Assembly: GCF_002127325.2 (NCBI RefSeq) | Contig: NC_035435.2 | Span: 133,278,904 to 133,342,903 of the forward strand | Length of the DNA: 64,000 bases | Reading direction: 5' to 3' | DNA from: Helianthus annuus | Taxonomy: Eukaryota > Streptophyta > Magnoliopsida > Asterales > Asteraceae | Shown here: positions 1 to 8,074 of the stretch, one piece after another | Layout of the letters: each line of letters starts with the position of its first letter | Numbering within the stretch: the stretch's first letter is position 1 | The notes under the pieces: model-generated | The model's database searches: none | Told to the model about the DNA's origin: nothing | The model's input: the letters and a program-made list of their open reading frames with translations, nothing else | Made by a program: the position numbers and the translations under genes

Positions 1-86
1 AAATCCCTTTAAAAAAATAGTTTTCTTTTATTTTGTACTTTTTTTTATATGAAGCACTTTAATTAAAAAAATTTTATAAAAAAATT

Positions 87-188
87 GTTGCGAACACTAT
101 ATTTGACGGATGTTACAATATATTTAAATTATAATAAAGAGAAACATTAATAAGTTCGTTGCGTACACTATGTTTCATGGATGCTACA
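87..188. repeat. Two diverged copies of a 31-bp direct repeat
   Basis: Positions 87-117 and 158-188 carry the same 31-bp sequence (beginning GTTGCG and ending GCTACA or GTTACA) with several mismatches. They lie just past the 3' end of the OTU reading frame. They may be part of the 3' subterminal region of the MULE, but no terminal inverted repeat could be recognised because the window starts here. Confidence 0.6.
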
Positions 189-189
189 C

Positions 190-1245
190 CTAACACAAGT
201 CAATAATTTCTTTTTGTCGAGTTCTATTACTACGTAGTAACGCCCTACCCTGTGCAATACGAGACATGTACATTGTCTCCCATTCCATAGCTTCCATACT
301 TCGGTATATATTCCAAAGTCCATTTGGTACTGGCATCGGGCTATCATCCGCTAACTTAACCATGATGAAATGGCTATCTTCGACATAAGCAATCGTTAAA
401 ATGGAATGGTTCGGGTAAACCTGCGGTCCATCGAACATCGCGAAGTAAGTTTGACAAACACCATTGCTTAAATGTTGAACAATCACCCCAAATTTTTGAG
501 CCACCAACAACCCTGTGTAGGGAAACCACATCCAGCATGACATAGGTGCAGGTTCAACATTTAACCAATTTATCGATCGATACACATTTTCGTAACATCC
601 CTTGTCCAATGATTCGAGTATATGCCCCCAACGCTTTTTGTTAATGAACATCTCGTCGAGTAGCTCTTGGCGGACCCACTTCCACTGTTTCTGGTCATAC
701 CCCAAACCCATAGATATGGATCGAAACCCACAGTTACCGTCTGGGTGGGCATCTTCGATATGAGTTATGTATCTCCGATAGCTAGATGGAAGCCAATCCT
801 TAAAACGCTCGATCATGTTTTTGTACCTATAATTGGCAAAAAAATAAAAACTAAAAAATATTAAAAAATAAAAAATTGTAAAAGAATTCTAAATATATGT
901 ATGTATATACGTATGTACCTGTGCCCGGCCAACAGTGGAAAGTCTTTATCTATAATCGGAAGTGTATTTTTTTCTTCTTTGCTTTTCTTTGAACGACTAC
1001 GTCGCACATTTGGCTTTTTGAGTGTAGTCGTTCCTCTGTGATTCGGGTTCTTTATCTTTACGTCTCGCAAGGTCTTCATTCTTTTGTTGTTTTGCTTTCG
1101 TAGTTGGGCGGCCCCGGGTATCTTGTTGTACCTCAGGCGGTTGATGGTCAGTCATACTTGGATTCAACACCGCTTTCATCTTCGACAACATACTTTTTAA
1201 CACTAGAGGTTGCTGCGTATGTAGTTGCTGTGTGAGTTTATCCAT
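190..1245 (-). pseudogene. OTU-domain C-terminal part of the MULE transposase
   Basis: The last exon (826 down to 190) encodes an OTU fold. The catalytic cysteine sits in DGNCGFR and the C-terminal histidine in DSHFIMVKL, both intact. OTU proteins are deubiquitinase-like cysteine proteases. An intron at 827-918 (92 bp) joins CAC-AG to G-TAC in frame, so the preceding exon ending ...LLAGHR reads straight into YKNMIERF. Upstream, 919-1245 encodes a basic linker with RGRPTTK, similar to an AT-hook. The linker changes frame at about 1050-1080, which makes the composite gene a pseudogene. The function of OTU in a MULE is not established; it may act on ubiquitinated host factors. Confidence 0.7.
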
Positions 1246-1439
1246 TTCCGCCTGAATATTACACTCGTCTTAATTAAGTTTTTCTGTCAAAAAATCAAGT
1301 TTTATCCAAAATCTATCTATCGCGACAAGTGGAATTTTGCAACCTGTTTTTCAAGAATCATTGTTAAAACATGAAGTATAATGATGATTATATTCTATGG
1401 ATCGAAGCATATGTTATAGTTGTTATGTTACATGTTTTT

Positions 1440-3049
1440 TCCCACCACTCCATCTGACAAGCACATGGCAACCCACAACCCGTAGAAAGCTGGTGGCCAC
1501 AAGTCCCCCCTCCTGCCCTCAACGCATGTAGCTTCTTCCTCTCGACAACCAATAACTCTAAGGCTTTTTAGGAAACATTACCGCGTAGGTTGTCAAAAAA
1601 ATGGAAATCTGTGGTCCCCCATTTGCACGGACCTGCTCTCCTGAAAACTAAGTTTTATTTGTATCTTTTGTGACTCTACAACCTTGCCAACAAGACACAC
1701 AAGTCTATGGAGCAAGTTGTTTGGCCCTTTAATGTATCTCTTAAACTTAGAATGCTGGCTTTCAACTCTGTTGGTTGTATGTTGACCAAAATTGGCGACT
1801 GTGTTAGTCCAAGCTGAAACAAACTTTTCTTTATAATCTTTCAGCCACACATCATACAAATAATCCAGAACATCTGAAAAAAAATTGAATACAATGATTT
1901 GTAATGTTTGTATGTATATATGTATGGATGGATGAATGTATGTAAACTAATGATAATATATACCTGATCGTTCATCGTTAACTAGTCACGTGAAAAGCCG
2001 CTGAAAGTTATAATTGTATATCGTCAGAGTGGGAGAATTACACAGTCGAGACCAAGAAAGCTTGAATATTTTCCAGTCTTCATCCGTAAATTTTGCCCGA
2101 CAGTGTTTTAGAATATTTTGTGAGATGTGCCACCTACATAGCAATTTCGAAGCTTTTGGGAATACTTTATCGCAAGCATTCATCAAAGCTTGATCCCTAT
2201 CTGTTACAATTACACGTGGCTCCATGCAATCTACCAACAATTCTTTGAGCTTCTCCAGGACCCATAAGAAGTTATCTTTTTTTCTTTAGAGACAAACGCA
2301 TGAGCCACACAAAAAGACTTGTGTGTCGATGTCACACCCACAACTTGAATAAACGGAAGCTTATACTCATTCGTCTTGTAGGTAGCATCAATCATCAACA
2401 CATGTGGGAATGCACGCCACATGTTGTACGAGTCCGGATGAACGAAAAAAACCTCCTCGACCGCGTTTGTGGAGGGATTCACTCTGGTGAAATAAACGTA
2501 CCTTTCTTCTTGCAACATGCTCTCCAATATCTGCATTGGAGTTCGATCGACGTACATTTTTCGTTTAATCTTTTTAATCATGTTTTGTACGTCTTGTAGA
2601 ATGCACACGCTATGTGGGTACTGATTTCTTATGGTTAAATGTATATTTGTAGGCTCCATGTTTTGCAGATAAAGTCTCTCCACCAGTGATTCTTCATCCG
2701 GGGTCAGCCTTCTAGCAAACGCGTGGCCCTCGAGAAATTCAACAGGCTCATGGTTGCGAATGTTTTTCTTCTCCACAAGGCTCCAACTACCACTACTTGA
2801 GTCTAGTTTCCCTATCAGACTAAAATGACAGCCAACCCTTTTGCTACCGGAACGCCGAACGGATGCTTTACTTTTGTGTTCGCCGCCACGATCGCATTGC
2901 AACCATATCTTCACTGTCCTTGCTGACGCACCTTCGCCTTTTTTCCTCGTTCGTTGGGTGACAATGACGTAACCTTTCGCAACTTCTCTTTTGTATACCC
3001 AATTCTTCAATTCTTCAAGTGACCCAAATACCTCAAAAGAAAGGTTCAT
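1440..3049 (-). pseudogene. MULE (MURA-type) transposase core, frameshifted
   Basis: The segment from 3049 down to 2231 holds the N-terminal DNA-binding region and the start of the DDE domain (MIDATYKTN). The next frame holds the second acidic motif (VTDRDQALMNA) and the CxxxH-like RWHIS motif, and 1859-1593 holds the third acidic residue (NRVESQHSKF). A SWIM zinc finger remnant (CGHQLSTGCGLPCACQ) is readable at about 1440-1520 after another frameshift. A 7-base T run at about 2277-2283 accounts for the first frameshift. An intron at 1874-1963 has CAG|GTATAT and TTTTTTCAG borders and keeps the frame. The catalytic triad is therefore still readable, but in three separate frames. Confidence 0.75.
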
Positions 3050-3433
3050 TAGAAATCCACATAAATGAAATTAATATATTATTTTGTCGAAAAAACAATA
3101 AAAAAACTCGGCTTCAACATCGGGTTCGGGTTAATATGTATGACACATTTTAGGGTTTGTATGAAATTTCGTGTCATACATTTTCTATTTTTAATCAGTA
3201 TACATGCCTCTTTCGTGTTCGTTCGGTTCATTTACAAGCCTAAGTAATCTATTTTTAACAAAATATTTCACCAGAACATAAATAATATTTCACCAAAATG
3301 ATAACGAAATCGGGTTAATATGTATGACACAATTTCGGGTCGGGTTCGGGTTAAGGTCGAGACGAGTCAAACATTTTCTAGATTTCTCCTACCTAATAAA
3401 AATTATATACATACGAATAACACGTATACAAAA

Positions 3434-4018
3434 TCATTTTATCCACTCTAAAATTATATCAACATTATGTAACACGAATAACACGTAATTGATACCTTTT
3501 TTTGTTTTTTTCTCGTCATTAGCACCTTCCTCGTTAGCACGCTCGTCGTCGTGAACACCTTCCTTGTTAGCAGGTTCCTCGTCGTCAACACCCTCCTCAA
3601 AGTGCATTACACCTTCCTCGATTTCGTTATCATTTTCCTCAAAGTCCTTCGCACATTCCTCGACTTCGTTATCATTTTCCTCAAAGTCGTTAGCACCTTC
3701 TTCGACTTCGTTATCATTTTTCTCATACTCCTTAGCACCTTCCTCATACTCTAACTTGTGTTTGTTTTCCGTATACGAATGGTAAGTCCCGTATTCGTGT
3801 CGCAGATAACTTTGGGCAATGTAAGATGGTTCCCCCTCATCTACAAACACCTGGTTCAAGTCAGGTAACGTGGGTCGCACACCCCCGTCATCACAACGAG
3901 GCATGGACACAACCTCCTCCTCACCTCGATCAACGCCGAATAACCAAACGCTTTCGGAGACGTACGACTGGTTCAAATCTTTGCCAAAAATATTACCAAT
4001 GCCCCAAAACGACATCAT
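3434..4018 (-). CDS. Acidic N-terminal reading frame with 14-residue repeats
   Basis: This 194-codon frame begins with ATG at 4018 and has PDLNQ motifs followed by about four copies of a 14-residue acidic unit of the form EEGANDFEENDNEV. It lies immediately upstream of the MULE transposase in the same orientation and is probably its first exon. A splice joining it to 3049 was not identified. The intervening 3050-3433 contains GGGTTCGGGT-type low-complexity sequence. It could also be an independent or captured gene fragment. Confidence 0.45.
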   Translation of the reverse strand: MMSFWGIGNIFGKDLNQSYVSESVWLFGVDRGEEEVVSMPRCDDGGVRPTLPDLNQVFVDEGEPSYIAQSYLRHEYGTYHSYTENKHKLEYEEGAKEYEKNDNEVEEGANDFEENDNEVEECAKDFEENDNEIEEGVMHFEEGVDDEEPANKEGVHDDERANEEGANDEKKTKKGINYVLFVLHNVDIILEWIK

Positions 4019-4255
4019 TATGCTTCACGGTCTCAACCAAATTTTTTAGTTAAGAATCTTCAGGAGTTCAGTCGGAATTTTGTGAGTTTGAAAACTTTTG
4101 GAAGCCATAAATCCTGTATGCTTGGGTAAACAAACATTTTTGCTCGATAAGGGTCGTATAGGTCGATAAGGGTCATATGGGTCACTTTCACGCTTTTTAA
4201 GACTGAACTCCTTTCATGTCAGTAATTATACCTTAAATTCATCAAAAGTCGTGCC

Positions 4256-4351
4256 GATAAGCCTCTCATTGCTCAATGAGAGGCGTATAGGGTTTAATGC
4301 TCCAACTACCACAACCTTATATGCCTCTCATAAGGCAATGAGAGGCTTATC
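4256..4351. repeat. Inverted repeat with 17-bp perfect arms
   Basis: GATAAGCCTCTCATTGC at 4256-4272 is the exact reverse complement of 4335-4351. Inside, a second pair of related half-sites (AATGAGAGGC and GCCTCTCAT) gives a nested hairpin. It may be a short MITE or a terminator-like fold; no target duplication was recognised. Confidence 0.65.
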
Positions 4352-4399
4352 AAAACCCTTTTTCTAGCACATTAATTGCTTTCACACTATATACTCCCC

Positions 4400-5364
4400 T
4401 TATTGCCCTATATGCCACCTCTGGGGGTGTGCACTCAAAAAGTAGGGGTGTGTCAATACCCTCACCCTTTCCTAATTAACTCCATCATCTTTGCCCCATC
4501 TTCACACCCATCCTACGTGGCGCTGACGTGGAGGCCCATCCTCCATCAACCACACCGAGTAGCCTAAGTGGCCAAGGGACGACGAGAGAGGTTTATATTG
4601 GGATGAGTTCATTAAGTTATTGCATTATAAGCTTTAAAGTGTGGTTGCTAAATATGCATGTGAACATCGATATAGTGTCGGTTGCTCTATCGGGAGTCAC
4701 ACGAGTTGGGTTGCTGCCGATAACTAAACCGATACATCACATTCTTGTTCTATATCTCTCTATCCCTGTCAATATATCTATGAAAGTAGGGAACGGATTC
4801 ATAAATAGCTTTGAGGATTATTACATGAATGATTTTTATAATTTACTTTGAAAGATTATTTATTGAGGGTAAATTATCTTAATTACAACCTCTTCAAAAC
4901 TGAGAAGGGGGCATAGACACAATAAATCGCAAAATATAACACAATGTCGAGAAAAATATAACACAATGCCGAGAAATCGGTTATTACAAGGGGCAGAACT
5001 ATAATTATAGGAGTCCTAGCACGGACTATGGCTCAACCCCGTATTAGTAGTGTTTTTTTCGGTTTTATACAAAGGATACCCCTAAAAATACGAGGATACC
5101 TCTAACCAAAAAATAGGATACTTCATATTACCAAAATTCCATTTTTTTATAAGCCCAAACATTTTTTGCAACCTGAAAAGTTGTAGAATAATTGAGCCCA
5201 AATGATAAAATAAGCCCAAATTAACAATAATAGAATTGATAGGAGGCCCAGTTGGTAAATAACAAAGCTTAGCCCAATTGGTGATAGAATTGAAAGGAGA
5301 CAATTTGGAAAACCAAACGTCAAAGAATTATTTGTGTTGTTGAACAGAAGCCAACTACTCTGCT
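4400..5364. other. No recognisable feature
   Basis: This stretch is moderately AT-rich, has only short reading frames on either strand, and shows no repeat ends or protein motifs that I can identify. It is probably old, decayed intergenic DNA. Confidence 0.6.
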
Positions 5365-5545
5365 GGAATCGTCCCTAGCCCTGATGTTTGATCGTCCCTG
5401 CTGGAGCCTAATATCTGCACGAAATCGTCCCTGCTGAAGCCTAATATCTGCATGAAATCGTCTCTGCTAAAGCCTGCTGTTTAATCATCCCTACCGAAGC
5501 CTGCTGAAATCATCCCTGCTGTTAACTATTTGATCGTCCCTAGTG
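5365..5545. repeat. Degenerate tandem repeat around ATCGTCCCTGCTGAAGCC
   Basis: About eight imperfect copies of a unit containing ATCGTCCCT, often followed by GCTGAAGCC and TAATATCTGC, follow each other here. It lies 60 bp before the target duplication of the solo LTR, so it predates or is independent of that insertion. No coding frame spans it. Confidence 0.6.
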
Positions 5546-5980
5546 TTTGACTTATTTTTCCACAGCCGTCGCTAACATGACCACGGACTTAATATCTCTA
5601 CCTGTGTAGTGTAGGAATCCGTTCGTGTAAAATAAATAAAAATCTTTTATTAACTTGAATTACTGAAACAATTTATAGAATGAAATAGAAGTGCAATACA
5701 TTACAACTGAAAAATGAAAATACAAGAACTAAAAACTCGAACAGACGAAACTGTTCTTGGCTGAGGATCGTGTTAGACACGGGTCCCTTAAAACAAATTG
5801 CGTGTCTCCCAGGAGAATATGTTTGTTTCCAGGATACAACAGCCGCAAGCAGTTGCACTGCCGGTCTTGATCCAACCCGAAGGTGTACCTCGAACACTTG
5901 AAGAAGATGAAGATTTCTGTGAGAGAGGAAGAAGATAACTTGAGTGTTTCGGTGTGTCTTTCTGCAATAGGGGTAGCACC

Positions 5981-5990
5981 CTATTTATAG
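5981..5990 (-). promoter_or_regulatory. TATA box of the solo LTR
   Basis: The minus strand reads CTATAAATAG here, a canonical plant TATA box, about 1,045 bp into the 1,425-bp LTR. That is the expected place for the U3/R boundary. Confidence 0.6.
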
Positions 5991-6171
5991 TTGCAGGTCT
6001 AGGCGAAACTGAAAAACGAATTAAATGGAGAATTAAACTGCATTAGACGTCTTTAATGCACTTTAATTCGTTACTTAATTCTCAGTCAAATGCATTAACT
6101 TCGTCAGTTTCTAATACTGAAACGTAACTGCCAGTGTAACTGCACTGGCATTAACTGCCGCTGGAAGCTAC

Positions 6172-6720
6172 TGCATGCGCGCGTGCAAGACACTCTGGTG
6201 CGCGCGCGCCAGTCTGCGCACTCGTGCGCGGTGCGTCCGTTTGGCTCACTGCCATGCGCGCGTGCGCCATACTCACTCAGGTCCATGCGCGCCTGCGCGC
6301 GTGTGCCACGTCACCTGTGAGCCTCTACGAGCACGCCACACAGTCGCGCCGTTTTGGCTCACTTTGGTGGGCCGCGCACGTCACATCAGGCCCATGCACC
6401 ATGCGCGCAACCGCGCGCCTTCATGCCATGTGTACTCGCGCGCGTGTGCGCATGACTGCCACGTTATGCGCCACTGCGCGCGGACCCACCAGGGTCATGC
6501 GCATGCATCCCATATCACCAAGCACTTGGTCCTTGCAACCCTTGTGCTTCACCACGTGCGCGCGGTCAAAAATACAAAGGCGGCTCTCTCGCGGCGATGC
6601 GAGCGTGCGAAGTGCAAAGTGCGCCATCAAAGTGCCACATTGCGCCTCATCGCCCACGCCACGCCACGCGCGCGTTTGCGAGTGCGAGTTAGGGTGCTTC
6701 GCACCCTTCGCGAGTACACT
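6172..6720. other. CG-rich U3 block with alternating purine-pyrimidine runs
   Basis: This block inside the solo LTR has many GCGCGC and TGCGCG runs in an otherwise AT-rich window. Long open frames appear on both strands only because stop codons are rare in such sequence. It lies upstream of the LTR TATA box on the minus strand. Alternating purine-pyrimidine sequence can adopt Z-DNA and offers many CpG methylation sites; both roles are inference. Confidence 0.6.
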
Positions 6721-6760
6721 AATGAGTGCTTCCATGAAACAATAAGGATGGAGAGATCCT

Positions 6761-6804
6761 ACTTAAATACCCCTTTAAGTTCCATCTCTCATCCGATGTG
6801 GGAC
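6761..6804 (-). promoter_or_regulatory. snRNA-type USE plus TATA-like pair in the solo LTR
   Basis: The minus strand reads GTCCCACATCG (6804-6794), an exact match to the plant snRNA upstream sequence element RTCCCACATCG. After 24 bp comes TATTTAAGT (6769-6761), a TATA-like sequence. In plant snRNA genes a USE-TATA spacing of about 23-24 bp is associated with Pol III and about 33 bp with Pol II. No transcript start is known here. Confidence 0.5.
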
Positions 6805-7256
6805 AAGGTGCCACTTTCCCACATATTTCAGCATTCAAGTTTCAAACACCAATCTTTGAGCATCGATATCTCATTCATCTTAGCTCCGTTTTGGACGTGG
6901 TTTAGTTCGTTGTGAAGCCCTTCCAACGTAGAACACAAACCCACAAATAAATATATAAAACCCGCTCATTTTATCATATTTATTTTTAGTCCAAAAATTA
7001 GGAAAAAATCATTTTCCTAACACAAATTCCAACATGTAGGGTGATTGATCTCATCCATAATTGAAGGTAGAGGTGGTACGATTAAATAGTTTCTAACTCG
7101 TGACAACCGTGTTGTTAGAATATCATTTGTGTAACTAATATTTCTCCTCTTCTATGGTTTTAAATTGAAAGTGTACTTTGTAACTCAACTAGTGAAAATC
7201 GGGGTCATGCTACATTGTGACATCTTTTAGATTAAATTTTCTATTATGGACGTGGT

Positions 7257-7887
7257 TGATGCAACAAATAATAGACCAAGGCCTGTAGCGATATCTCAGG
7301 GGTAAAAGGGTTCAAGGTTTCGATTAGCCTAACGCAGGTCGTGGGGTCCCCCCACGTTTGTAGCACGTGGAGGCGGATCACTTTGTTATTATTCACTTTG
7401 AATTCTGGCTTGAAGGGTTCAACCCAGAATGTCTATGTTAAGTGAGATAATATTGTAGTGAGCCGAGAATAGAACAAGCATGGAGCAGGTTCTATAGAGG
7501 AGAAGTAAGATCAGAGATCAAGGGTGATCTGAGTTGATCTGGAATGGCTGGAATGAATGGCAAGAGGCTGTTATTTATAGGGAAAGAATATTCTATAAGT
7601 GGAAGCCTTTGACCAGTGATCCTTGGCTATAGTGAGGGACTTGCCCATTTGAGGGTTGAAGGGTTTGGACCTGCGGGTAAAAGAGTGTGCTCTCCCTCAT
7701 GGTCTGGTTGCAGCTGGGCAGGAGGTTTCACACGTTAAGTGTTGATATGACAGGACACTGTGCTTGTCCTTTTTACTGTTCATGACCGTTGGAACATTTC
7801 CGAACCTTTTAACCTTTTAACCTTTTAACCTTTTAAGCTGTTGTGTCTCTAATCAGTTTATTAAGGTTTGAGCTACCCCCGTCATCA
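7257..7887 (-). repeat. 3' LTR of the Tat element
   Basis: This 631-bp LTR runs TGATGCAACA...CGTCATCA on the plus strand. It contains four copies of the 8-bp unit CCTTTTAA near 7803-7835 where the other LTR has three. TATTTATAG at 7572-7580 is the minus-strand TATA box. Confidence 0.9.
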
Positions 7888-7897
7888 GCCCCCCAAG
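7888..7897 (-). promoter_or_regulatory. Polypurine tract of the Tat element
   Basis: The minus strand reads CTTGGGGGGC directly before the 3' LTR, the expected primer for plus-strand DNA synthesis. Confidence 0.55.
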
Positions 7898-8074
7898 TCA
7901 GAGGTGTTTGGGATGTAAGCTCAAATGCTTCTGACTTTTACACATTATTTTTTATTGCTTAAAGGCTTCAAGGCTTTAAGGTGTTTGAGTTTTGAGATTT
8001 GAATTTCAGAATGATAGTAGATGTGATAGGCTTCAAGGTTTTAAGGCTTGAAGGCTTTAAGGCTTGAAGGATAC

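Larger units (their letters stand above)
190..4018 (-). mobile_element. Mutator-like element (MULE) carrying an OTU protease domain, decayed
   Basis: On the minus strand the order is an acidic N-terminal reading frame, a MURA-type transposase, a SWIM zinc-finger remnant, a basic linker and an OTU cysteine-protease domain. This order is known for a plant MULE subfamily that has acquired an OTU domain. Two introns with good splice sites are visible (1874-1963 and 827-918). At least three frameshifts interrupt the coding sequence, so it is probably inactive. Terminal inverted repeats and the 9-bp target duplication were not found, so the true limits are unknown. Confidence 0.75.
5610..7034 (-). 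mobile_element. Solo LTR (Copia-like) with 5-bp target duplication
   Basis: Read on the minus strand the LTR starts TGTTGGAATTTGTG at 7034 and ends CCTACA at 5610, so it has TG...CA ends. It is flanked on both sides by TGTAG (5605-5609 and 7035-7039), a perfect 5-bp target duplication. No second LTR or internal region is attached, so it is a solo LTR formed by LTR-LTR recombination. A CTATAAATAG box at 5981-5990 and an upstream CG-rich block support the minus orientation. The TGTTGGAAT start is common in plant Copia LTRs; the superfamily call is inference. Confidence 0.85.

Noticed and set aside
6175..6915. Long plus-strand frames (246 and 173 codons) and a 104-codon minus frame
   Set aside because: They overlap each other in a CG-rich LTR block where stop codons are rare; composition is Arg/Ala/His/Cys noise with no domain.
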